NCBI GenBank assembly: GCA_017552455.1 | Contig: JAFZPX010000062.1 | Span: forward strand, 62,001-126,000 | Length of the DNA stretch: 64,000 nucleotides | Direction: 5' to 3' | Source of the DNA: Clostridiales bacterium | GTDB taxonomy: Bacteria; Bacillota; Clostridia; Saccharofermentanales; Saccharofermentanaceae | Shown: positions 1 to 8,372 of the stretch, piece after piece | Layout of the letters: every line of letters starts with the position of its first letter | Numbering within the stretch: position 1 is the first letter of the stretch | The notes under the pieces: model-generated | Databases searched by the model: none | Told to the model about the DNA's origin: nothing | What the model saw: the letters and a program-made list of their open reading frames with translations, nothing else | Translations under genes and position numbers: made by a program

Positions 1-127
1 GCTTTCCTCCTCCGGGCGCATTAACTCTGAAAGTCTTAACGTCAGGAGTCTCCTGAGTGATGTCGGTGATGATACCGACGTGCGGGACCAGGATGTCTTG
101 ATTCTTATTGTTACCACAATCACACAT
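1..127 (-). CDS. flxA: FlxA-like FAD/NAD(P)-binding oxidoreductase subunit (N-terminal fragment)
   Basis: Only the first 42 codons are inside the window; the gene continues past the left edge. The start is the ATG at 127, behind a strong AAGGAGGGG site lying over the stop of flxB. After a short Cys-containing leader (MCDCGNN) comes a segment with PHVGIITDITQETPDVKTF, typical of the start of ferredoxin-reductase-like FAD domains (AsrB, hydrogenase gamma, FlxA). In known FlxABCD systems this subunit exchanges electrons with NAD(H). It is the last visible gene of the hdr-flx operon. The FlxA name rests on operon context plus this short N-terminus. Confidence 0.75.
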   Translation of the reverse strand, partial: MCDCGNNKNQDILVPHVGIITDITQETPDVKTFRVNAPGGGK

Positions 128-142
128 GTACTGTTCCCCTCC

Positions 143-1237
143 TTACTTATTTTCTGCGAAGGCCTTGATAACCTTCACGATATTGAGCGACTGAGGACAC
201 TTCTCAACGCAGCGGCCGCAGCCTACGCACATGAACATGCCATCGTTGTTTGTGGGATAGTAAACGAGCTTGTGCATGAATCTCTGACGGAAACGCTGGA
301 GCTGTGTCTGTCTGTTCTGTCCGCCTGCCATGAGTGTGAAGTCGGAGTACATGCAGGAATCCCAGCATCTGTATCTCTGGATGCCGTCCTTAGTTGTGTA
401 ATCCTTGATGTCATAGCACTGGCATGTGGGGCATACGAAAGTACATGTACCGCAGCCGAGACAGCCCTTGTAGACCTTGTCCCAAACTTCAGACTTGAAC
501 TTCTCGTCTGTCTTGCCTGCACCCCAACCCTCGAGTGAGAGGTCAGCGTTAGGAAGCTGCTTAGCGATACCTTCGATGTAAGCCTTCTCTTCTTCTACCT
601 TAGCGTCAGCATCAGCCTCTTCGAAAAGGTTTGCTACCTTAGCTGTGAGAGCCTCACCCTTTTCGCTTATTGCCTTCCAGTAGAGCTTGCCGTCGATAAC
701 CCATGTAGCGACGTCAGCCTTAGCCTTGGAAGGATCAGCGGGATCAACACCGAATACAGTACAGAAGCAGGACTCTTCGGGCTCGTGGCAAGCAAGTGCA
801 ACTACGATGCCGTGCTCTCTTCTGGACTTGTAGTAAGAGTCAACAGGATCTGTAAGGAATACGTTGTCCATAACCTCGATGGCACGAACGTCACAAGCAC
901 GCATACCGAAGATTACAAAGTCCTGATCAACGAGCTTACCGGGTGTAACGTTAAGCTTTGTTCTGATAGGTGTATCAGCAGCCTTCTCAGCATCGTCGCC
1001 GGAAGCTACATCTGCAGGAACGATCTCTCTGTTAACTGTGTAGAGCTGCTCTACCTGAGGGAAGAATGCATCCTTACCGGATCTGATCGTCTTAAGTGTG
1101 TCGATGTCACCTTCAGCGCCTTCCTTCCAGAAACCGTAATTGGTCTGGTCAGCAGACTTGATGGGCATAAACAGATCATACTCTGCCGCGATAGCAGCAT
1201 ACAGAGAATTGAGGTTTTCTTTTGCAATTGAATACAT
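143..1237 (-). CDS. flxB: FlxB-like 4Fe-4S dicluster electron-transfer subunit
   Basis: A 364-residue soluble protein with two ferredoxin-type 4Fe-4S motifs near the C-terminus (CLGCGTCTFVC around residue 258 and CVGCGRCVEKC around residue 338). It resembles anaerobic sulfite reductase subunit A and FlxB, which wire electrons between the FAD/NAD subunit FlxA and the rest of the Flx-Hdr complex. The ATG shares one base with the flxC stop (TAATG), so translation is probably coupled. AsrA of a sulfite reductase is the main alternative, but no siroheme subunit is visible and an MvhD/Hdr set lies directly upstream. Confidence 0.8.
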   Translation of the reverse strand: MYSIAKENLNSLYAAIAAEYDLFMPIKSADQTNYGFWKEGAEGDIDTLKTIRSGKDAFFPQVEQLYTVNREIVPADVASGDDAEKAADTPIRTKLNVTPGKLVDQDFVIFGMRACDVRAIEVMDNVFLTDPVDSYYKSRREHGIVVALACHEPEESCFCTVFGVDPADPSKAKADVATWVIDGKLYWKAISEKGEALTAKVANLFEEADADAKVEEEKAYIEGIAKQLPNADLSLEGWGAGKTDEKFKSEVWDKVYKGCLGCGTCTFVCPTCQCYDIKDYTTKDGIQRYRCWDSCMYSDFTLMAGGQNRQTQLQRFRQRFMHKLVYYPTNNDGMFMCVGCGRCVEKCPQSLNIVKVIKAFAENK

Positions 1238-2214
1238 TACTTGTCACCCCTTCCTACAGCATCCTTCGGCTCCAGATCTTCGAAGGTAAAGTCAGTAAGA
1301 GGGCTCTGTGCCTCAGGATCTTTTCCTGCCTGGAACTCTCCATAGAATGTATCTATGTCCTTAATGAACTTTCTGTTGAACAGGTGGAGAGGAATACCCT
1401 CAGGACATACTCTGCTGCACTCGCCGCAGTCTGTACATCTTCCTGCTACGTGGAAAGCTCTGATGATATGGAACATCTTCTCCTCGAAGGAGTCGACGTT
1501 AGCCTTCTGCTGTGAATCGAACTTAGTGTTGTCGAATACGCACTTTCTGCATGAGCATGCAGGGCATACGTTACGGCAAGCATTGCAGCGGATACACTTG
1601 GAAAGTTCAGACTTGAAGAAAGCAAATCTCTCTTCAGGTGTCATCTTCTCGATCTTGATGACTTCCTCGAATCTGTCCTTATCACCTGTATCCTTGGACT
1701 CGCCGATGACCTCATCAAAGATCACGTGATCCTTGCCCTTACATACGTGGCAACGGTCGAGCATGAGATCAGCGTAAGCCATCTTCTTCTCGCCGTAGAT
1801 AGTATCGAAAGTTACATCACCGTCACCCTCGATATCAACGCCTGCAATGGACTTGATACCCTTGATGCCGGCCTTTCTAGCCTTCTCGATATCGAGCTTT
1901 CCGCGGCAGCCTACACCGATGATGTAAGTGTTCTCACGGTTAACTCTGTGCTCTCTGATAAGCTGGTTGAAGCTGTATGTGTCGCAGGGCTTCAAGCATA
2001 CTGCTGTCTTTCCTTCGAGCTTAGCTGCCTCGATCATCATCTTGGACAGGTTAGCTCCGCAGAAACCGTCATATACGAAGTTGTCAAAATCCTCAGCCTT
2101 CTCGAAGTAAGCGGGTTCCGGATTATAGGGCATGTCACCCTTCTTCCAGCCGATAACTCTTACGACTGTACCGTCGGCGAGGAGTTCCTTTAAACGATTG
2201 ATCAATTCTTGCAT
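1237..2214 (-). CDS. flxC: FlxC-like 4Fe-4S protein
   Basis: A 325-residue protein with two 4Fe-4S motifs in its C-terminal half (CIRCNACRNVCPAC and CTDCGECSRVC). The N-terminal half is an alpha/beta region with conserved Cys (FCGANLSK, KPCDTYSF, GVGCRGKL, DRCHVCKG), the pattern of the formate dehydrogenase/F420-hydrogenase beta-like family. Its place between flxD and flxB indicates FlxC. It overlaps the end of flxD by 13 bases and the start of flxB by one. The role is intracomplex electron relay in the cytoplasm. An FrhB-type F420 enzyme is less likely given the complete Flx-Hdr neighbourhood. Confidence 0.8.
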   Translation of the reverse strand: MQELINRLKELLADGTVVRVIGWKKGDMPYNPEPAYFEKAEDFDNFVYDGFCGANLSKMMIEAAKLEGKTAVCLKPCDTYSFNQLIREHRVNRENTYIIGVGCRGKLDIEKARKAGIKGIKSIAGVDIEGDGDVTFDTIYGEKKMAYADLMLDRCHVCKGKDHVIFDEVIGESKDTGDKDRFEEVIKIEKMTPEERFAFFKSELSKCIRCNACRNVCPACSCRKCVFDNTKFDSQQKANVDSFEEKMFHIIRAFHVAGRCTDCGECSRVCPEGIPLHLFNRKFIKDIDTFYGEFQAGKDPEAQSPLTDFTFEDLEPKDAVGRGDK

Positions 2215-2648
2215 CGTAGATCCCCCAATCTGACATTCTCGCCTAAGGACTGAATCTTCTCGCAGAACTCATTCATGGTCTTGGAGAACTTCGCACCTTC
2301 AGCGGCGGAACACCACTCTACTCTTGTTCTGCCGTTCTCTACACCGATGTACTCGAGCATGGAGAAAAGAAGAGCCATTCTTCTTCTGGCATAGTAGTTA
2401 CCTGTAGAGTAGTGGCAGTCACCCGGATGGCATCCGCAGATGATGACACCGTCAGCACCTCTCTCGAATGCTCTCAAGATAAACATCGGGTTAACACGGC
2501 CTGAGCAGGGTACTCTGATGATCTTAACGTCAGCAGGATATGAAAGTCTTGAAGATCCTGCGAGGTCAGCACCTGCATAGGAACACCAGTTGCAGCAAAA
2601 AGCTACGATCAACGGACGGAATTCCTTGTTCTCTTCGTTCATCGACAT
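2202..2648 (-). CDS. flxD: MvhD/FlxD electron-transfer subunit
   Basis: A protein of about 148 residues of the MvhD family (small 2Fe-2S/4Fe-4S-type subunit). Conserved Cys signatures are AFCCNWCSYAG near the N-terminus, VPCSGRV, and ICGCHPGDCHY. MvhD/FlxD delivers electrons to HdrA. I chose the ATG at 2648 because GGAGGTG lies 8 bases upstream; the longer open frame would reach further into hdrA. This start overlaps the hdrA stop by 10 bases, so translation is coupled. Confidence 0.87.
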   Translation of the reverse strand: MSMNEENKEFRPLIVAFCCNWCSYAGADLAGSSRLSYPADVKIIRVPCSGRVNPMFILRAFERGADGVIICGCHPGDCHYSTGNYYARRRMALLFSMLEYIGVENGRTRVEWCSAAEGAKFSKTMNEFCEKIQSLGENVRLGDLRCKN

Positions 2649-4639
2649 ATAGCATCCACCTCCGTTGTAATCTGTCTGTTGGAGAAGCCCTGGAGATCCA
2701 TAGCACCGGAAGGACAAGCGGATGTACAAGCACCGCAGCCCTGGCAGAGTGCGAGGTTAACCTGAGCAACTCTTCTGGTCTCACGAAGACCGTGATCCAT
2801 AACCTGAACGTCATCGTATGTGATAGCGCCGTAAGGACATACATTTGCACAAGTGGAACATCCGTTACAAAGGAGTGTGTCGCACTGAGCTGTGCAAGGG
2901 TTAGTCTTGAGGTGATCCTTAGCAAGGAGGCCGATAACCTTAACGGCTGCAGCACCTGCCTGGGATACTGTCTCAGGGATATCCTTAGGACCCTGTGCCA
3001 TACCTGACAGGAAGATACCTGCCGTAGGTGACTCTACAGGACGAAGCTTAGCGTGAGCTTCTGTGAGGAAGTTGTTGTTGTCGATACTTGCTGTGAGCAT
3101 AGTAGCGATCTTTCTTACGCCGGGGTTAGGCTCAACGGCAGCAGCGAGAACGACCATGTCAGCCTTCATGTTGATCTGCTTGCCATCGAGAAGATCAGCA
3201 GCCTGTACAAGGAGTGATCCGTCGGGCTGAGGCTTAACCTTACCAACCTGACCCTTGATGTAATTTACGTGATACTGCTCAACAGCTCTTCTGTAGAACT
3301 CATCGAAGTTCTTACCGGGTGTTCTTACATCAATATAGAATACTGTGATGTTAGTATCCGGCCAGTGATCCTTGATGAGCATTGCATGCTTAGCTGTGTA
3401 CATACAGCATACCTTGGAGCAGTAAGGCTTACCCTTCTCCTCGCTGTCGCATCTTGAACCGACGCACTGGATGAATACGATATCCTTAGGCTGCTTGTGG
3501 TCACTCATTCTCTCGAGGTGACCGCCTGTAGGTCCTGCTGCATTCATGAGACGCTCGAGCTCGATTGATGTGATTACATCAGGAGACTCGTTGTAAGCGT
3601 ACTCGCCGAACTTATCAAGATTAATAATGTCGAAGCCTGTAGCAACAACGATTGCACCGTACTTAACTGTTACGATCTCGTCCTGCTGCTCGTAATCAAT
3701 AGCCTTGGAAGGACAGAGCTTGGAGCAGACACCGCACTTACCTGTCTTGAAGTATGTGCAGTTCTCACGGTCGATAACAGGAACTGCAGGTACAGCCTGT
3801 GCGAAAGGCATGTAGATAGCAGGTCTGTTCTTAAGGCCTCTGTCGAACTCACTCGGGATGTTGCCGATCTTTCCGAGAGGGCACTTAGTCATGCACTCAC
3901 CGCATCCCGTACACTTGTCGAAGATAACGGATCTTGCTTTCTTTCTGATATCAACGTCGAAGTTACCTACGTAACCTGATACCTTCTCAACTTCACTGTA
4001 TGTGTAGAGAGTGATGTTAGGATGCTGGTTAACTTCAACCATCTTAGGTGTGAGGATACAGGAAGCGCAGTCGAGAGTAGGGAATGTCTTATCGAACTGG
4101 GACATTCTTCCTCCGATGGAAGGCTCCTTCTCAACGATATCAACTTCATATCCTGCATCAGCGATATCCAAAGCTGTCTGGATACCGGCGATACCACCGC
4201 CGATAACGAGTGCTCTCTTAGTAACGGGGCTCTCACCTTCCTGCAAAGGTGTGTTGAGGTTTACCTTAGCGATAGCTGCTCTTGCAAGGATAACGGCCTT
4301 CTTAGTAGCCTCTTCCTTATCCTTGTGGATCCATGAGCACTGCTCACGGATGTTAGCAACCTCAACCATGTAAGGATTAAGTCCTGCCTTAGCTGCACAT
4401 GCTCTGAATGTCTTCTCGTGCATACGAGGTGAGCATGAACAGATTACAAGACCTGTCAGATTATATTCCTTGATAGCCTCGATGATCTTCTCCTGACCTG
4501 CCTCAGAACACATATACATGTAATCGTCAGCATATACGACACCGGGCTCGTAGCGGACAAGCTCCACTACTTTCTTAACGTCTACAGTCGCAGCGATATT
4601 GGTACCGCAGTGACAGACAAATACACCGATTTTCTGCAT
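2639..4639 (-). CDS. hdrA: HdrA: FAD-containing bifurcating subunit of heterodisulfide reductase
   Basis: A 666-residue HdrA with all expected parts: an N-terminal Cys region (CHCG at 9-12, ICSCSPRMHEKTF around 67), an FAD-binding Rossmann motif GGGIAG at 147-152 with GGRMSQFDKTFP after it, two 4Fe-4S sites at about 243-253 and 294-309, and two C-terminal ferredoxin motifs (LLCNGCSTCANVC, CQGCGACTSAC). In methanogens and in anaerobes with FlxABCD-HdrABC, this flavin splits electron pairs between a low-potential ferredoxin and a disulfide acceptor. The SD AGGAGGT precedes the ATG. It follows hdrC after only three bases. Confidence 0.95.
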   Translation of the reverse strand: MQKIGVFVCHCGTNIAATVDVKKVVELVRYEPGVVYADDYMYMCSEAGQEKIIEAIKEYNLTGLVICSCSPRMHEKTFRACAAKAGLNPYMVEVANIREQCSWIHKDKEEATKKAVILARAAIAKVNLNTPLQEGESPVTKRALVIGGGIAGIQTALDIADAGYEVDIVEKEPSIGGRMSQFDKTFPTLDCASCILTPKMVEVNQHPNITLYTYSEVEKVSGYVGNFDVDIRKKARSVIFDKCTGCGECMTKCPLGKIGNIPSEFDRGLKNRPAIYMPFAQAVPAVPVIDRENCTYFKTGKCGVCSKLCPSKAIDYEQQDEIVTVKYGAIVVATGFDIINLDKFGEYAYNESPDVITSIELERLMNAAGPTGGHLERMSDHKQPKDIVFIQCVGSRCDSEEKGKPYCSKVCCMYTAKHAMLIKDHWPDTNITVFYIDVRTPGKNFDEFYRRAVEQYHVNYIKGQVGKVKPQPDGSLLVQAADLLDGKQINMKADMVVLAAAVEPNPGVRKIATMLTASIDNNNFLTEAHAKLRPVESPTAGIFLSGMAQGPKDIPETVSQAGAAAVKVIGLLAKDHLKTNPCTAQCDTLLCNGCSTCANVCPYGAITYDDVQVMDHGLRETRRVAQVNLALCQGCGACTSACPSGAMDLQGFSNRQITTEVDAICR

Positions 4640-4642
4640 ATC

Positions 4643-5038
4643 TTACCTCCTGTACCTGCGGAATGCGCTTACGAGAAGCTGCTGAGGGAGATCCTCTGCG
4701 AGCAATGCAGGAACTTCCTCGGGCTGGAGATAATCTCCGCCTCTGCTTCTTGCAACCATCTGACGGGTAGCATCAACAAGCTTACCCGGCTGTACGTCTC
4801 TGGGGCATCTCTCGATGCAGGCGAAGCATGAAAGACACTTCCATGCAGCCTTGGACTCGATGAGCTCTTCGAAATCGCCTCTGATTATGTAAGAAGCGAA
4901 CTGATGAGGCTTGATATCCATCTCGCTGTATGCGGGGCAGGATGCAGTACACTTACCGCATCTCATGCACTTGTAAGGATCGCTGCCGCTCATCTCCTTG
5001 ATTGCTTCGATATTCTTCTCAAGCTGTGTCATGCTCAT
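4643..5038 (-). CDS. hdrC: HdrC: 4Fe-4S subunit of heterodisulfide reductase
   Basis: A 131-residue protein with two 4Fe-4S motifs (CMRCGKCTASCPAY around residue 24; CLSCFACIERCP around 68), the size and layout of HdrC. It passes electrons from HdrA to HdrB. The start overlaps the hdrB stop by 4 bases (ATGA), and hdrA follows after three bases. The three Hdr subunits are therefore adjacent and probably made in a fixed ratio. Confidence 0.92.
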   Translation of the reverse strand: MSMTQLEKNIEAIKEMSGSDPYKCMRCGKCTASCPAYSEMDIKPHQFASYIIRGDFEELIESKAAWKCLSCFACIERCPRDVQPGKLVDATRQMVARSRGGDYLQPEEVPALLAEDLPQQLLVSAFRRYRR

Positions 5039-5826
5039 GCGCCCTCCTTTACACCGAGTGCTTCTGCAAGGAGCTCTGTGAAATAGTAAACAGGAACCTT
5101 AGAGGAAGCGTCGGACTTATTGAGGTTATACATGCAAAGAGGACAAGCAGTGATGAGGCAGTCAGCGCCGAAGCCTGTGCTGTCGTCAAAGATCTGTGCT
5201 GTTCTCTGCTTTGTAAAATCAGGATCCTTAAGAGCTGTGTAACCACCGCAGCACTCGTTTCTCATAGAGTAGATAACAGGCTCTGCGCCAAGTGCTCTGA
5301 TGAAGTCTTCCATAATCTTAGGATTCTCAGGATCATCAAAATCGAGGATCTTTCCGGGACGAAGTGTAAGGCAGCCATAGTAAGCGCCGATCTTCCTTCC
5401 CTCAAGAGGATTAACTACCTTCTTGGCAAGCTCATCAAATCCAATAACGTCTCTTAAGACCTCAAGGAAATGAAGAACCTTAGTCTCGCCACTGTAAGGC
5501 TCATCGAACTCGCAGTAATTGTTAGCACGTGTTCTGATATCCTCGACGTTCTTCATGTCGTCGTTGACGCGCTTGAGAACGTGGTGGCATGCAGAGCAAA
5601 GGGTGATAAGATCCTGACCCTGTTCCTTTGCATAGTTCAGAGCTCTTACAGATGAAAGCTTAGTAGCGATCTCATCTGAACCGAGGGGATAAACTCCTCC
5701 GCAGCACTGCCATTCGGGGATCTCAACAAGCTCGAATCCCAAGGCAACCGCACTGGATCTGGCATACTTATCCAGGTCCTGCGCCTTGTTCTTCAAGGTG
5801 CATCCGGGGTAATAACTGTATTTCAT
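5035..5826 (-). CDS. hdrB: HdrB: disulfide-reducing CCG-domain subunit
   Basis: About 263 residues with two complete CCG domains: YPGCTLK, then WQCCGG and SACHH in the first; YYGCLTL, then NECCGG and TACPLC in the second. In HdrB these Cys bind two non-cubane 4Fe-4S clusters that cleave a disulfide (CoM-S-S-CoB in methanogens; an unknown acceptor in bacteria). I took the ATG at 5826 (MKYSYYPG), which matches the family N-terminus; an ATG at 5841 is possible, but its AGAGG touches the start codon. First gene of the seven-gene operon. Confidence 0.92.
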   Translation of the reverse strand: MKYSYYPGCTLKNKAQDLDKYARSSAVALGFELVEIPEWQCCGGVYPLGSDEIATKLSSVRALNYAKEQGQDLITLCSACHHVLKRVNDDMKNVEDIRTRANNYCEFDEPYSGETKVLHFLEVLRDVIGFDELAKKVVNPLEGRKIGAYYGCLTLRPGKILDFDDPENPKIMEDFIRALGAEPVIYSMRNECCGGYTALKDPDFTKQRTAQIFDDSTGFGADCLITACPLCMYNLNKSDASSKVPVYYFTELLAEALGVKEGA

Positions 5827-5862
5827 AATACTTCCCGCCATCCTCTTTCTTATTTATTTGGA

Positions 5863-5878
5863 ATATGTAGAAACATAT
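5863..5878. promoter_or_regulatory. Small perfect palindrome upstream of hdrB
   Basis: ATATGT-AGAA-ACATAT, six-base perfect arms, lies 37 bases before the chosen hdrB start in an AT-rich leader. No convincing -35/-10 pair could be fixed here. It may be an operator or simply AT-rich noise. Confidence 0.25.
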
Positions 5879-5934
5879 AACAGCATAATCCGCTAACTCT
5901 AAATGTAACATGAATATAATAATCTATAAACAAT

Positions 5935-5969
5935 AAAAAACGGACCGTCTGAAGCCCCTGCGGTCCGTT
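5935..5969 (-). terminator. Intrinsic terminator after the GGDEF operon
   Basis: On the minus strand a perfect 9-bp stem (AACGGACCG / CGGTCCGTT, 13-base loop) is followed by six U. It lies 62 bases past the stop of the LacI-like/GGDEF gene and separates that operon from hdrB. Confidence 0.88.
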
Positions 5970-6030
5970 CTCAAAAATAGCTAAAATATAACGGCGTTAT
6001 TTATAAATGATCTGTTAAATGATTTTCAAA

Positions 6031-8349
6031 TCATCTGTAGGAGCCGTTTTTGGCCTTCTTCTCAGCCTTCTCCTTGTACAGCTTCTCATCAGCTCTGTCG
6101 ATGACCTCATGGATGTCAATATCAGCACCGCAGTAGAACTCACTGATACTGGTACTCATCTCGATAGGATAAGGCTTACCGGCAGCTTCGTTATGCTGAC
6201 GTGTGATCATGTCGACACGGTCCTTTATCTGCTTCTCATAGTCGCTTACCTGGATCATAGCGAAGACGATAAACTCATCACCGCCCATACGTCCGATGAT
6301 GTCGTTCTCACGGAAAGCATCCTTAAGGATGGATGCAATCTCACGAAGCGAGAAGTCACCGTCATCATGACCGAACTTATCGTTAACATACTTGAGGTTA
6401 TCCATATCAGCATAGCAGATAAGAGCTCTCTTACCCTTGTTCTCAGGTTTGCCGATCTCCTTCTGTGCTTTATCAAGGAAGCCTCGTCTGTTGTACAGGC
6501 CTGTAAGCTCGTCAGAGTGAGCGATGGCATCAAGTCTGGAGTTATCCTCGATGAACTGGTTAAGCGAAGTCTGAAGATTCTCCTTCGCCCTGTTCTGCTC
6601 CTCGATCATGAACAGCGACTTGAGCGTTACAGCAAGCTGATACGATACAGGTGATACGTTAGTCAGGTTGGAGCTGTCCATCTCAGAGACAAGCATACCG
6701 TACATATCCTCACCTACGAACAACGGGAATACTGCAACTGTCTGTCTTCTGTACTGAGGAATGTACTCGTTATGGAACATGTTCTCTGTACGCAGAAGCT
6801 GCTGCTCTTCAGGAAGCATCCTGATACCATTCTCATCGCTGATAGCCTTAAGCAGAACAGAACCCGGACACTTCCATTCAACATCCCCTGATGTCTTCGT
6901 ATTACCTTGGAAAAGATACATGTATGTGCGTCTGAATCCCACGGATGTAAGGCCGTCAAGAAGATGATCGTACGGGATATCTGTCGTGCTGTTCATCAGG
7001 AAGATATCGCCTGTCTGCTTATTGATAAGTCTTGATATACGCTCTGTCTTACCAAGGTTCTCTCTTGTAAGAGAAAGACCTGCAAAAGACAGATGACGGT
7101 AGAAGTCTGCGAACATCTCATTAAGCAGTACCTGCTTCTGCTGATCCTTGATAACGAGAGTTCCTTCATACAACAAAGACTGGAGAAGATTAAATACCTT
7201 CTCAGGAGTTGTATAGGAAAGAAGATTAGTCTCAAGGATAGTCTCGAATGCGTAGTCTACCTGTTCAGCCATATCTCTCTCGGCGCCTGCCAGAATGAAC
7301 TTCGAATACTCGTCGAGGAAAGCTGACAGAGCCTGCTTGATCCTGATAACGGAATCATCATCATCAAACATACCAAACAGATACTTAATGCTCTCTTCGA
7401 TGAATCTCTTGCTTCCGGACTCAAGACCGTCGAGTCTTAATCTCTCTCTTTGAAGTTCAACATCAAGTCCGTTACATCCGCAGGATGATCTCTGAACAAG
7501 ATATGTGCGGATACTCATCTTCTCGATCTTCTTACCATCGATAAATCTTCTGGCATTAAGAACAGACTTGTAAGTAAGATCCGCTGAGCTTGCATCTACA
7601 GTTGTAAGCGGAGGATTCATGGATACCGCGAAGATATCATCATCGAATCCTGTTACGAAGATGTCCTTACCGGGAGTCTTACCAAGATCTTTGAGCTTCT
7701 TATAACCGCCTAATGCCATTACGTCATTCGCGAATGATATTGCCTGAAGATCAGGATTATCCTTAAGGAGCTTCTCTACTATATCGCCGCAGTCCTCAGT
7801 AAAGTCTCCGTATACAACACGCTTGTCATCGTAGGCAATGCCTTCAAGCTCAAGTGTCTCCCTGTACACATTAAGACGCTCTCTTGCATCTTCATTTGTC
7901 ATAGGGCCGCTTACGAATCCGATACTCTTGCAGTTATGCTTAACAATGAGATGACGGATAGCCTGTCCGAGACCTGTGTGATTATCATACATAACGGATG
8001 CGTATCCGGGATACTCAGTAAACAGAAGGACTGTCGGCACCTTGGGAAGCTTCGAAAGGAACTCTTCCTTCTGCTGCTCATCAGCGCGTGAACAGATTAT
8101 ACCGAACAGAACATAGAGGACATCTATCTGCTTCTCGTTAACAAGCTTGAATACCGAATTGTACTGATACTCATACTGCTTATCCTGATATCTGTTATCT
8201 GACTTACCGATATAGTGTCCCGGGAAGATATACAGATTCGCATCAAGGACCTTGGCCGCGAACTCAGCGCCTTTACACGCCTGAGCAGAAAAATTGTTAT
8301 CAAGATCATCGATCAGAAGACCGATATTAAGACGTTTTGTGTCACTCAT
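6031..8349 (-). CDS. LacI-type sensor domain fused to diguanylate cyclase
   Basis: About 772 residues, with no signal peptide or membrane segment, so cytoplasmic. Residues 8-285 form a periplasmic-binding-protein/LacI-like sugar sensor without a helix-turn-helix (NIGLLIDD, SIGFVSGP, FANDVMALGGYKKL, VTGFDDD). A short SSCGC motif follows at about 290, then a helical/GAF-like middle, then a GGDEF domain with intact GGDEF (691-695) and an upstream RxxD (RENDIIGRM), the product-inhibition I-site. Expected to make c-di-GMP in response to a ligand. Start 8349 has GAGG at 7 bases; an ATG two codons upstream is too close to it. Last gene of the operon. Confidence 0.88.
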   Translation of the reverse strand: MSDTKRLNIGLLIDDLDNNFSAQACKGAEFAAKVLDANLYIFPGHYIGKSDNRYQDKQYEYQYNSVFKLVNEKQIDVLYVLFGIICSRADEQQKEEFLSKLPKVPTVLLFTEYPGYASVMYDNHTGLGQAIRHLIVKHNCKSIGFVSGPMTNEDARERLNVYRETLELEGIAYDDKRVVYGDFTEDCGDIVEKLLKDNPDLQAISFANDVMALGGYKKLKDLGKTPGKDIFVTGFDDDIFAVSMNPPLTTVDASSADLTYKSVLNARRFIDGKKIEKMSIRTYLVQRSSCGCNGLDVELQRERLRLDGLESGSKRFIEESIKYLFGMFDDDDSVIRIKQALSAFLDEYSKFILAGAERDMAEQVDYAFETILETNLLSYTTPEKVFNLLQSLLYEGTLVIKDQQKQVLLNEMFADFYRHLSFAGLSLTRENLGKTERISRLINKQTGDIFLMNSTTDIPYDHLLDGLTSVGFRRTYMYLFQGNTKTSGDVEWKCPGSVLLKAISDENGIRMLPEEQQLLRTENMFHNEYIPQYRRQTVAVFPLFVGEDMYGMLVSEMDSSNLTNVSPVSYQLAVTLKSLFMIEEQNRAKENLQTSLNQFIEDNSRLDAIAHSDELTGLYNRRGFLDKAQKEIGKPENKGKRALICYADMDNLKYVNDKFGHDDGDFSLREIASILKDAFRENDIIGRMGGDEFIVFAMIQVSDYEKQIKDRVDMITRQHNEAAGKPYPIEMSTSISEFYCGADIDIHEVIDRADEKLYKEKAEKKAKNGSYR

Positions 8350-8372
8350 GGTCATTCCTCAAATACTAGTAT

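Noticed and set aside
785..1231. Rightward open frame opposite flxB
   Set aside because: It mirrors the codon pattern of the real gene on the other strand and has no SD or family match; the same holds for other long frames opposite hdrA, prmC, rho and leuS.
1..2214. Anaerobic sulfite reductase asrABC
   Set aside because: FlxB and FlxA resemble AsrA and AsrB, but MvhD-type FlxD and full HdrABC lie directly upstream and no siroheme subunit is seen.
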